Positions 7,811-14,976 of a DNA stretch of 28,270 bases are shown in pieces. A program made the position numbers and the translations under genes. The notes below the pieces were generated by a model. The model was not told the DNA's origin, did no database searches, and saw nothing but the letters and a program-made list of their open reading frames with translations. Every line of letters begins with the position of its first letter. Positions within the stretch are counted from its first letter, which is position 1. Origin of the DNA: DASZOC01 sp035550975 (GTDB lineage: Bacteria; Actinomycetota; CADDZG01; WHSQ01); NCBI GenBank assembly GCA_035550975.1, contig DASZOC010000046.1, positions 1-28,270 of the forward strand, in the 5' to 3' direction.

Positions 7811-8544
7811 CCGAGGCTCTGCGCACCTACGGGTTGTTGTTCAAGTGGGAGTGCCTGCGGTTGCGCTCCACCCTTGCTCTGATCATCGTCATCCAGGTCG
7901 TGCTCGCGATCGGCGTCGTGTACGGGCTTTCATTCCTGCTACCGGATATCTCAGGCTCCTCGGCCCTATATCTGGCGACGGGAGCACCCACCCTGTCACT
8001 GTTGATCCTTGGCATCACGGTCGTCCCCCAAGAAGTAGCGCGCTCGAAAGACACTGGTAGGGATCAGTATCTGCGCGCGCTGCCCCTGCCGGCGCTGTCC
8101 ATGCTTGCAGCCAGCGTCACGTTCTGGTTGCTAGCGAATCTGCCGGGCACCGCCCTATCTCTATGGGTTGCGAAGCTCCGCTTCGACATCACACTGGACA
8201 TCGACCCCCTGGTCGCCGCGGTGATCGTGCTCGTTGCACTTACCGCGGCAAGCGTCGGTTACGCACTGGCGCAATCGATCCCGCCGCAAGCTACGCAACA
8301 GATCTCTTCATTCATCAGCATCGGGATCCTGTTGTTCTCACCGATCAATTTCCCACTGAGCCGCTTGCCTCAGACGCTGCAAACGATCCATGAGGTGCTC
8401 CCGATCACGTACATGGCAGACCTCGTCCGGTGGAGCCTCACCGGCCGGGCAACCCACGACCCCACCCTGTCCTTCGGGGTCGTCGGCCTCTGGTGCCTAG
8501 CGGGACTCCTGATCAGCTACCGAGTCGCGACCAAGCGCCGCTAA
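7807..8544 (+). CDS. ABC-2 type transporter permease
   Basis: This 245-residue hydrophobic protein starts at a GTG inside the stop of the ATPase gene (GTGA). About six membrane segments can be seen, including STLALIIVIQVVLAIGVVYG, LSLLILGITVV, VAAVIVLVALTAASVGYAL, QQISSFISIGILLFSPINF and VVGLWCLAGLLISY. The phrase VVPQEVARSKDTGRDQYLRA between segments 2 and 3 is the amphipathic coupling element usual in ABC-2 permeases. It should pair with the ATPase as a homodimeric permease. Its stop overlaps the stop of the convergent serine hydrolase gene by four bases. Confidence 0.87.
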   Translation: MTEALRTYGLLFKWECLRLRSTLALIIVIQVVLAIGVVYGLSFLLPDISGSSALYLATGAPTLSLLILGITVVPQEVARSKDTGRDQYLRALPLPALSMLAASVTFWLLANLPGTALSLWVAKLRFDITLDIDPLVAAVIVLVALTAASVGYALAQSIPPQATQQISSFISIGILLFSPINFPLSRLPQTLQTIHEVLPITYMADLVRWSLTGRATHDPTLSFGVVGLWCLAGLLISYRVATKRR

Positions 8545-9947
8545 CCAACCGAGACCGGCGCTCCTGTCCGGGTTGCGAGGCGGCCCCCGACGTGAACGGC
8601 CTCCAGCTCACCCGAGTCACTACGGACGAAGTAGCCCTTCATGCCCTTGGCAGGGCCATCGAGAACGATGTAGCGATCGCCGTCGCCGGGCAGTAGTCCT
8701 AGCGGGAACGGTGGCGGATTGGGAGGTACCTCCTCGCCGGCTTCCATGAGTTGCTTGAGCGTCTCCGGCTTGATCTCTACCTCGAGCATCAGATGACCGT
8801 CCCCCGGCCTTATCTCTGCGATGGCAGCGATCGTCTCGAACCGACCCGTATAGGGCTGCAATTCCTCATCGCTTAGCGACAAAGGTTCGGGGTCCTTGTC
8901 CACTACACCTACATAGTTTTCGAGCGCCCATTTGACTATCCCGTCGTTGAACTGGTTGCCGTTCGGACCGCAGTTCGTGAGGGTCGAGATGACGAAGTTC
9001 CGCTCCGGGATCATGACGAAATCAGAGTGCTGCCCGAGAGTGTCACCTCCATGGGACACGAGGCGGATTCCGTTGACATCACGCAGTAACCAGGAGATCC
9101 CCACTGCATCGCCCAGGGCACTGCCCGGCATCTCAGCCGTGGGCTGCTGCATCTGCTTGAGTAGTTCCTCCGACAAGACCTTGGTGCTATCGGAAGCGGT
9201 TCCGTCACCGAGATGGAACTTTCCCCACGCGATCAAGTCGGCCGAGTTGCTGCTGATCCCGCCCGCAGGGCTGTTGCCACGAGGCATCGCCCAGCGCCGG
9301 GCAATCTTGATCGTTCCGTCCGGTTCCTGGTTATGCCCGACCGCGAACCTCCGCGTCATGATCTCGCTGGGGAAGAAGAACATGTTCTTGAGACCAAGGG
9401 GCTCGAAGATCAGGTCCCTGAGGGCCTGCTCATAGGTCTTTCCCGTCACTTTCTCGATGATCCGGCCCGCCACAGACAAGGCCGCGTTGTTGTAGGACAC
9501 GCTCTTGCCCAGGGGTAAAACCTGATCGATCTCCGCCATCTTCTCCACGTACTTGGCGATAGCGTCATCGCCATCTCCGGTGTTCTCCATCAAGTCACCG
9601 GACCATCCCGCCGTGTGGTTCAAGAGATGAAGGACCGTGACCTTCTCCGCTACCTCCGGGTCTTTGAGCTTCAACTCGGGCACATAGGTGCGGACCGGCG
9701 CTTCAAGAAGAACGTCACCCTTGTCTACGAGTCGCATGATCGCGGTCGCGGTGAACGTCTTTCCGGTAGACCCAAACTGAAACAGCGTGCTCTCGTCGAC
9801 CGGAAGCCCATGTTCGATGCTCGTCGTCCCGTGGAAGGCGTAGTGCTCGGTCCCGTCGATGTAGACGCCAACCGCTACGCCCGGCACGTCTAAGCCTTGA
9901 GCGAGTTCCGCAACCTGATCTTGCAGCTGCTGGCTTTCGACAGTCAT
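8541..9947 (-). CDS. S12 serine hydrolase (class C beta-lactamase / D-aminopeptidase fold), paralogue B
   Basis: This 468-residue protein carries S60-T-G-K63 (FQFGSTGKTFTATA), Y152-N-N154 (SYNNAALSVAG) and H299-G-G (VSHGGDTLGQ), and a C-terminal domain ending VHVGGRLATR. It is closest to paralogue A in this window; both share the phrase EKVTG plus YEQA after the YNN motif. No signal peptide is seen. GGGAGAG precedes the ATG. It is transcribed alone, divergent from the dipeptidase/racemase operon, with 172 bases between the two starts. A D-amino-acid peptide or amide substrate is inferred from the neighbours; an esterase or beta-lactam-hydrolysing role cannot be excluded. Confidence 0.88.
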   Translation of the reverse strand: MTVESQQLQDQVAELAQGLDVPGVAVGVYIDGTEHYAFHGTTSIEHGLPVDESTLFQFGSTGKTFTATAIMRLVDKGDVLLEAPVRTYVPELKLKDPEVAEKVTVLHLLNHTAGWSGDLMENTGDGDDAIAKYVEKMAEIDQVLPLGKSVSYNNAALSVAGRIIEKVTGKTYEQALRDLIFEPLGLKNMFFFPSEIMTRRFAVGHNQEPDGTIKIARRWAMPRGNSPAGGISSNSADLIAWGKFHLGDGTASDSTKVLSEELLKQMQQPTAEMPGSALGDAVGISWLLRDVNGIRLVSHGGDTLGQHSDFVMIPERNFVISTLTNCGPNGNQFNDGIVKWALENYVGVVDKDPEPLSLSDEELQPYTGRFETIAAIAEIRPGDGHLMLEVEIKPETLKQLMEAGEEVPPNPPPFPLGLLPGDGDRYIVLDGPAKGMKGYFVRSDSGELEAVHVGGRLATRTGAPVSVG

Positions 9948-10119
9948 GAGCTCTCCCTGAGTCGATCAGCGTCTAGCGTCCCCGCGAGTATGCGACCGCG
10001 CTCGGCGATGGCATGTGTGGGGGGCGACTAAAGGGACCCGTGCTGGTTGTTGCTGGCCCCGAATCGGAGCTAGAGCCCCTGGTGCGAGACTGACTGCCCA
10101 AAAAGAGGAAGGGCCAGAC

Positions 10120-11139
10120 TTGCCGATAGATCAGGTTGTGGTCGATTGCCACAACGATTGGCTGTTGTTGCTGGAGCGAGAACGTTCGTTGGACCGAACG
10201 GACAGTTTGGGGCGCCGTTTCCTCCCTCAGTTCCGTGACGCGGGGATCAACGTGCAGGTCAGCCCGATCTACATCGATCACGAGTTCCTCCCCGAGGGGG
10301 CGTTGCGCCGAACGCTGCTGGCGATCCAACACCTCAAGGAGGAGGCAGCGGGGCTTCAGGAACAGGCAGCTGTGTGTCTGACGGGTAGTGACATCGACGA
10401 GGCCGTAGAGGACGGGAAGGTTGCCTTCGTTATCGCCCTCGAAGGAAGCCATGCGATCGCTAACGACGTTTCTCTGTTCGACTTGCTGTTCGAGCTCGGG
10501 GTTCGTATGGCGTCGTTCACACACTTCGGCGACACCTCCCTCGCGGGAGGCAGCGCCGACGGTGAGCCCGGGAAAGGGCTGTCGAGGCTCGGGGTCGAGG
10601 CCCTGCGCACCTTCGAACGTCTAGGGATCGTGATGGACGTCTCCCATCTCTCCACCCAGAGCACCGAAGACGTCCTTCAACGTGCGACGCGACCCGTGGT
10701 CGCCTCACACTCATCGTCCAAGGCGATGCGCGATCACCATCGCAACCTCAGCGTCGAGCACATCAAGGCGATCGCGGCCCTCGAAGGAGTCATCGGCATC
10801 CCGGCAGCCATACCGAGCTTCATCGACCCCGAAGTTCCCACCGTCAACAGTGTGGTCGATCACATCGAGCACATAGCAACGACGGTAGGAGTCGACGCCG
10901 TCGGTATCGGTGCCGATTTCGTGCGTGAGTACTTCGACGAGGTCTATCCGACTTACGAAGACATCCGCATCGCAGGAGAGGACGTGCGGGCCACGATCGA
11001 GGGCTTCGACTCCCCCGCCGGTCTGCCGAAGCTGATCAACGCCCTGGAGGCTCGGGGATTCAGCGATGACGACATGCGCAAGATCCTCGGCGGAAACTTC
11101 CTGCGTGTGTTCAGAGAGGTGATCGGTGTTAGTTCCTGA
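10120..11139 (+). CDS. M19 membrane-dipeptidase family metallopeptidase
   Basis: This zinc dipeptidase of about 339 residues has the M19 ligand set: HxD in VVDCHND (H11, D13), the bridging glutamate in ALEGSHAI, histidines in DVSHLS and ASHSSSKAM, the substrate-contacting arginine in HHRNLS, and the aspartate in GIGADF. The TTG at 10120 is chosen as start because AGAGGAAGGG (10104-10113) lies just upstream and the family begins close to this DCHND motif. An upstream in-frame start at 10015 would add 35 residues of low plausibility. M19 enzymes cleave dipeptides and often accept a C-terminal D-residue. The gene overlaps the racemase by 14 bases, so they are expressed together. No signal peptide, so probably cytoplasmic. 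Confidence 0.9.
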   Translation: MPIDQVVVDCHNDWLLLLERERSLDRTDSLGRRFLPQFRDAGINVQVSPIYIDHEFLPEGALRRTLLAIQHLKEEAAGLQEQAAVCLTGSDIDEAVEDGKVAFVIALEGSHAIANDVSLFDLLFELGVRMASFTHFGDTSLAGGSADGEPGKGLSRLGVEALRTFERLGIVMDVSHLSTQSTEDVLQRATRPVVASHSSSKAMRDHHRNLSVEHIKAIAALEGVIGIPAAIPSFIDPEVPTVNSVVDHIEHIATTVGVDAVGIGADFVREYFDEVYPTYEDIRIAGEDVRATIEGFDSPAGLPKLINALEARGFSDDDMRKILGGNFLRVFREVIGVSS

Positions 11140-12262
11140 CGTGCCAGCGGGTACCAGGTTGGAAGCCCTCGAGCTGCGGCGCATCGCTGTGCCGATGAAG
11201 ACGCCGTTCCGAACGTCGTTCGGAACGCAGCAGGACCGCGACATCCTGCTCGTGAAGGCCATCACCTCAGAAGGCGAGGGCTGGGGTGAATGCGTTGCCA
11301 TGTCGAGCCCCGTCTACTCCAGCGAATACATCGATGGCGCGCAACAGGTGATCAAGTCATTCCTGGCTCCCCTGCTTTTCGCGGAGCGTTCTATTGATGT
11401 ACCCCGCGTCGCTGATGTGCTGATGTCGATCAAGGGGCACCGGATGGCCAAGGCGGCGGTCGAGATGGCGATACTCGACGCCGAGCTCAGGGGCGCAGGG
11501 AGGTCGTTCGCTCATTTTCTCGGTGGCGTGCGCGACTTCGTCGACACTGGCGTCTCTGTGGGCATCCACGACGACATCGGCGAGCTTCTGGACACGGTCG
11601 CCGGTTACGTCGAAGAGGGTTACATGAGGATCAAGCTGAAGATCGAACCCGGGAGCGATATCGACCACGTGCGGGCGGTACGCGAAAAATTCGGGCCCGA
11701 CCTCTTACTCCAGGTCGATGCGAACACCGCCTACCAACTGTCCGACGCCGAACACCTCGCCCAACTCGACGAGTACAACCTGCTGCTGATCGAGCAACCC
11801 TTGCCGGAAGAGGAGGTGCGCGCTCACGCGGAGCTCGCAGCCAAGGTCTCGACTCCGATCTGTCTCGATGAGTCCATCACCTCAACACAAGCTGCAACCG
11901 ATGCGATCGCTCTCGGCGCTTGCTCGATCATCAACATCAAGGCCGGGCGCGTGGGCGGCTATCTCGAAGCCAAGAACATCCACGATTACTGCTCCAGCGT
12001 CGGAGTACCGGTCTGGTGTGGGGGGATGCTCGAGACCGGCATAGGTCGGGCCGCCAACGTAGCGCTCGCGTCATTACCGAACTTCACTTTGCCGGGAGAT
12101 ACGTCAGCCTCCGACCGCTACTGGGCCACCGACATCACCGAACCATTCGTACTGGAGGACGGCCGCGTCCGGGTCCCCACGGGGCCTGGACTCGGTGTGG
12201 AACCGATCCCGGAGATCCTCGAAGAGGTAACAACCGCGATCGAGACGATCCGAGTTAGCTGA
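11126..12262 (+). CDS. N-succinylamino acid racemase / o-succinylbenzoate synthase-type enolase superfamily enzyme
   Basis: This 378-residue enzyme has the muconate lactonizing subgroup catalytic set: K170-x-K172 in RIKLKIEPG, metal ligands D198 (QVDAN), E223 (IEQP) and D248 (CLDES), and K272 in NIKAGRVGG. The C-terminal block GGMLETGIGRAANVALASLP followed by NFTLPGDTSASDRYW is the hallmark of the NSAR/OSBS (MenC2) family. In this family the same active site can make o-succinylbenzoate for menaquinone or epimerise N-succinylamino acids. No menaquinone genes are here, whereas a COG3375-type GNAT lies next door, which argues for racemase function. The GTG start is preceded by AGAGAGG at suitable spacing. 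It overlaps the dipeptidase upstream and meets the convergent GNAT stop with an 8-base overlap. Confidence 0.92.
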   Translation: MLVPDVPAGTRLEALELRRIAVPMKTPFRTSFGTQQDRDILLVKAITSEGEGWGECVAMSSPVYSSEYIDGAQQVIKSFLAPLLFAERSIDVPRVADVLMSIKGHRMAKAAVEMAILDAELRGAGRSFAHFLGGVRDFVDTGVSVGIHDDIGELLDTVAGYVEEGYMRIKLKIEPGSDIDHVRAVREKFGPDLLLQVDANTAYQLSDAEHLAQLDEYNLLLIEQPLPEEEVRAHAELAAKVSTPICLDESITSTQAATDAIALGACSIINIKAGRVGGYLEAKNIHDYCSSVGVPVWCGGMLETGIGRAANVALASLPNFTLPGDTSASDRYWATDITEPFVLEDGRVRVPTGPGLGVEPIPEILEEVTTAIETIRVS

Positions 12263-13130
12263 CCCTCTCCAGGACGTAGTAGCCCGGCTTCGCCAGCGCG
12301 GTAATCACGAATCCGTCGTTCAGGCGCCCTTCAAGAGCTGAGCGCGAAGCAGATCTCCAGTGCGAGCCAAGCTCCGCGTTACGTCGCCTGATCTCGACGA
12401 TGTCTCGTGGGATACCGACGAGGATCGTGTCGGACGATGCGGTCGTCTCGATCGGTGAACCATCGGGCCCTGCGTCTAAAGCAATCTCAGCCCCGGCTTC
12501 ACGCAACTCCGCGATGTCGGGTGTGGCGATCCCGTCTCCGAGGCTTGCTTCCACCGCACGAGGAGAACCGAGCGCCCACTCGACCAGGACCCTGTCGCTG
12601 TCGTCACTCCCGTTGATGCCATCGTTCATCTGTCCGTAGAAGCTCGGGTAATACGCCGTCACGGCAGCTCCCAACTTCGTCAGGTTGAAATACGCATTGC
12701 GGCTGACGAGTGGGTCGTAGGTCCAGGTGACCGTAGTGATCTCTTTACTCAGACACCACGCTCGTTGGTGCTCCTTGAGAGCGAATCCTACGTTTCGGCC
12801 CTGAACCTCCGGCGAGACCCCCAAGATGTGCGAGTGAAGCTGGAACTTCTCCTCGTGCCAACCGACGAAGCCGGTGATTGCTGCCACGAGTCTGTCGCCC
12901 AGGTACGCTCCGAAGACGTAGTTGTCCGCATGGGAAAGTGCTCGGAGCGTCGAGACACCGATCAGATCCCGGTCTTCAGGCCCCCAGATAACTCGATGGA
13001 GCTCGACCGCCTGCTGGATCTCCTCTAGGCCTTTCAGCTTGAGGACCTCGACGCCCGCCCGCGCAGCAGCATCCGAGGCGGCCTCAGCGGCCGCCCTGGT
13101 CACATCCGAAGTCACGGCCGTCAGGGTCAT
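12255..13130 (-). CDS. GNAT family N-acyltransferase (COG3375-like), probable D-amino acid N-succinyltransferase
   Basis: This 291-residue protein has an N-terminal GNAT domain. The acyl-CoA pyrophosphate-binding motif is seen in GVSPEVQGRNVGFALKEHQ (pattern R-x-x-G-x-A). The segments WTYDPLVSRNAYFNLTKLGA and YYPSFYGQMNDGINGSDDSD then DR and WAL are characteristic of the COG3375 group that is repeatedly found beside N-succinylamino acid racemases. The C-terminal 90 residues (IVEIRRRNAELGSHWR to YYVLERV) are also usual for this group. In the known route such a GNAT succinylates D-amino acids with succinyl-CoA. It lies convergent to the racemase and downstream of the nitrilase on the same strand after a 123-base gap. 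Succinyl as the acyl group is inferred from context. Confidence 0.82.
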   Translation of the reverse strand: MTLTAVTSDVTRAAAEAASDAAARAGVEVLKLKGLEEIQQAVELHRVIWGPEDRDLIGVSTLRALSHADNYVFGAYLGDRLVAAITGFVGWHEEKFQLHSHILGVSPEVQGRNVGFALKEHQRAWCLSKEITTVTWTYDPLVSRNAYFNLTKLGAAVTAYYPSFYGQMNDGINGSDDSDRVLVEWALGSPRAVEASLGDGIATPDIAELREAGAEIALDAGPDGSPIETTASSDTILVGIPRDIVEIRRRNAELGSHWRSASRSALEGRLNDGFVITALAKPGYYVLERVS

Positions 13131-13253
13131 GAGCCAAGTCTGGCAGCGTCGCCAGGGTGGGGCTTATCGAAGGCGGCCAACTTTCCCAGAGCTCTTTGTC
13201 CCGGTGTCCAAAGCAGGCAAGCCGTACCGAGAGCTCGACTGAGGGGACCGAGA

Positions 13254-14219
13254 TCAGGGACCCGCGTCATCAAGGATCGAGCCCAGCTCAACCACCGGTG
13301 GCCGGGGACGCGTGTCGACCCCGAGCCTGAAAACATCCGGGCGGTGATAGTGCCCGACTGGATCGAACATCCGCCGGGCAGCATGAACCTCGGCGAGATC
13401 AAGCCCCGCATAGAGGATCGTCTCCTCGTGGCGGCTCGGACCGGCAAGGATCTCCCCCATCGGGCTCACGATCACGCTGTTGCCGGGCTCCAGCCATTTC
13501 GTTTCTTCCCGCTCCTCGTCAATGACCCACAGGCTGTCACGGTGTGGGAAGTCGGCGGGGATCTGATCGATGTGGAGACATGGATTGACTCCGACGACGT
13601 AGCAGCGGCCCTCGCGCGCGATGTGTCTCATCGACGCGATCCAGTTATCCCCCTTCGCCAGAGTTGGGGCGAGCCAAACGTCTACCCCTTGCGAGTACAT
13701 GTAAAAGCGCGCCAAGGGCATGTAGTTCTCCCAACAGGTCAGGCCGCCGACCTTCCCGAAAGGGGTTTCGTAAGTCTGTAACGTCGAACCATCGCCCATG
13801 CCCCAGATCGTCCGTTCAGATCCCGTGGGAACGAGCTTGCGGTGCTTGCCGAGCAGGGTGCCGTCGGGTCCGAAATAAAGCACTGTGTTGTAAAGGGTGC
13901 CGCCATTCACCTCGCGTTCGTTGATCCCGATCACCATGTAGACCTCGGAATCTCGCGCGAATCCCGCCAATCTTCCGGTTGTGGGTCCGGGGACAACCAC
14001 CGACTGATCTACCAGAAGGGCGTACCACTCGTCGTCGCCCTCCCAGATGGGTTGCGAGTCCATCCACAACGGGGTACCGGGGATGAATACCTCAGGGAAG
14101 ACGACGAGGTTCACGCCGTCCGCGGCCGCCTCCTTCACCAGGAGCTCAGTCTTGTCGAGCGTCGCCTCCCGGTCCATGAAGACAGGTGCGGCCTGTACCG
14201 CCGCCACGTTGGCATTCAC
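13254..14219 (-). CDS. Nitrilase (carbon-nitrogen hydrolase family)
   Basis: This 321-residue enzyme has the catalytic triad E43 (FPEVFIPG), K128 (KHRKLVPTGSERTIWG) and C162 (GGLTCWENYMPLARF), plus the extra glutamate in SERTIWG. The CWENYMP signature and the length match true nitrilases (branch 1), which turn nitriles into carboxylic acids and ammonia, rather than amidases or N-carbamoyl hydrolases. The GTG start is supported by GGAGGA seven to eight bases upstream; the only nearby ATG is out of frame. It follows TetR on the same strand after 65 bases and may be co-transcribed with it or use its own promoter. The natural nitrile is unknown; amino-nitriles or cyanated amino acids would fit the neighbours but this is speculative. 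Confidence 0.9.
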   Translation of the reverse strand: MNANVAAVQAAPVFMDREATLDKTELLVKEAAADGVNLVVFPEVFIPGTPLWMDSQPIWEGDDEWYALLVDQSVVVPGPTTGRLAGFARDSEVYMVIGINEREVNGGTLYNTVLYFGPDGTLLGKHRKLVPTGSERTIWGMGDGSTLQTYETPFGKVGGLTCWENYMPLARFYMYSQGVDVWLAPTLAKGDNWIASMRHIAREGRCYVVGVNPCLHIDQIPADFPHRDSLWVIDEEREETKWLEPGNSVIVSPMGEILAGPSRHEETILYAGLDLAEVHAARRMFDPVGHYHRPDVFRLGVDTRPRPPVVELGSILDDAGP

Positions 14220-14250
14220 GTTTCGGTCCTCCGGGGTCGGGGAGGCGAGC

Positions 14251-14260
14251 CTATATAGAT
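14251..14260. promoter_or_regulatory. CTATATAGAT motif before the nitrilase gene
   Basis: This AT-rich 10-mer lies 32-41 bases before the nitrilase GTG, where a -10 box or operator would be expected. The same 10-mer occurs at 6625-6634, inside the repeat region before the RHH regulator gene. Its core CTATATAG is palindromic. Confidence 0.35.
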
Positions 14261-14284
14261 GAGGTCCGATACCCGAACGCTTTT

Positions 14285-14911
14285 TTACCTCTCCGAGCCT
14301 TCGTTAGAAAGCGCCTTCGCTATCACGTAAGCGGTCCATTCGAAGACCTCATCTGGCAGTTCATCTCGGCCCAGAAGACGCCGTTGCATCAACCCTTGAA
14401 TTGCAGCCACGACGACCGCAGCCGCCTGCTCCGAAGTTGGCGTCGGCGGAGGGTCGGCGATGTCAGTGGCTGCGGTCTGCTCTAAGGCGGCAACCACGCT
14501 GGCGTCAGAGTCCGAGACTCTTTCCGCGAAAGTCTCGAGAACGCGGGGGTCGCGGAGCGCCAGCGAGTAGAACTCGAGTTGAAGCTGGAGAAGCCGCCGA
14601 GTCCGCGGATCGTCCGAATAACGCGCTGCGCTTCTTGCGAGGTCCATCACGGACGAAACAGCGGAGGCCCCAGGTGTCGTTGGCGAGCCTCCTGTGATAC
14701 GCGGCGTGAACTCTTCGACCACAGCTAACAGCAACTCTGCTTTGTCCTTGAAGCTCGAGTAGATAGCTCCGGTCGTTACGCCGGCCGTCCGGGCTATGTC
14801 CATAAGCGAAGCAGCCTGCATGCCGTCCCGCGCGATGACCTCAGCTGCGGCGTCCAGCAGGCGCTTTCTGGTCCCGGCCTTGCCCTGCTCAGGGACGAGC
14901 TCGTCGTCCAT
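14285..14911 (-). CDS. TetR family transcriptional regulator
   Basis: This 208-residue regulator has an N-terminal TetR helix-turn-helix: TRKRLLDAAAEVIARDG, then SLMDIARTAGVTTGAIYSSF and KDKAELLLAVVEE (about residues 15-65), followed by an all-helical ligand-binding domain. ATG at 14911 is preferred over GTG at 14914 because AGGGAGG then sits seven bases upstream. It is divergent from the third serine hydrolase and the 65-base intergenic space contains a perfect 18-bp palindrome, so it very likely represses itself and that operon. The inducer is unknown but probably a substrate or product of the nearby hydrolase, oxidoreductase or nitrilase. Confidence 0.9.
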   Translation of the reverse strand: MDDELVPEQGKAGTRKRLLDAAAEVIARDGMQAASLMDIARTAGVTTGAIYSSFKDKAELLLAVVEEFTPRITGGSPTTPGASAVSSVMDLARSAARYSDDPRTRRLLQLQLEFYSLALRDPRVLETFAERVSDSDASVVAALEQTAATDIADPPPTPTSEQAAAVVVAAIQGLMQRRLLGRDELPDEVFEWTAYVIAKALSNEGSER

Positions 14912-14935
14912 CACCTCGCCTCCCTATCCTCGATA

Positions 14936-14953
14936 TGATAATAACTATTATCA
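14936..14953. promoter_or_regulatory. Perfect 18-bp palindrome, probable TetR operator
   Basis: TGATAATAACTATTATCA is a perfect inverted repeat in the middle of the TetR/serine hydrolase divergent region. Size, symmetry and position are those of a TetR operator. It lies 23 bases before the serine hydrolase ATG and 24 bases before the TetR ATG, so binding would block both genes. Confidence 0.8.
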
Positions 14954-14976
14954 CCCCAGGAAAGGAGGCCGCCCGG

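Noticed and set aside
10015..10119. Longer N-terminus for the M19 dipeptidase
   Set aside because: The extra 35 residues look like non-coding translation; a good ribosome binding site precedes TTG at 10120 and the family begins near DCHND.
11126..12262. Menaquinone biosynthesis role (o-succinylbenzoate synthase) as the main call
   Set aside because: No other men gene is in the window and the neighbours are the GNAT and peptidases of the D-amino acid route; kept only as an alternative activity.
14935..14976. Earlier start for serine hydrolase C
   Set aside because: It would begin within the TetR operator palindrome and ahead of the strong AGGAGG site that serves ATG 14977.
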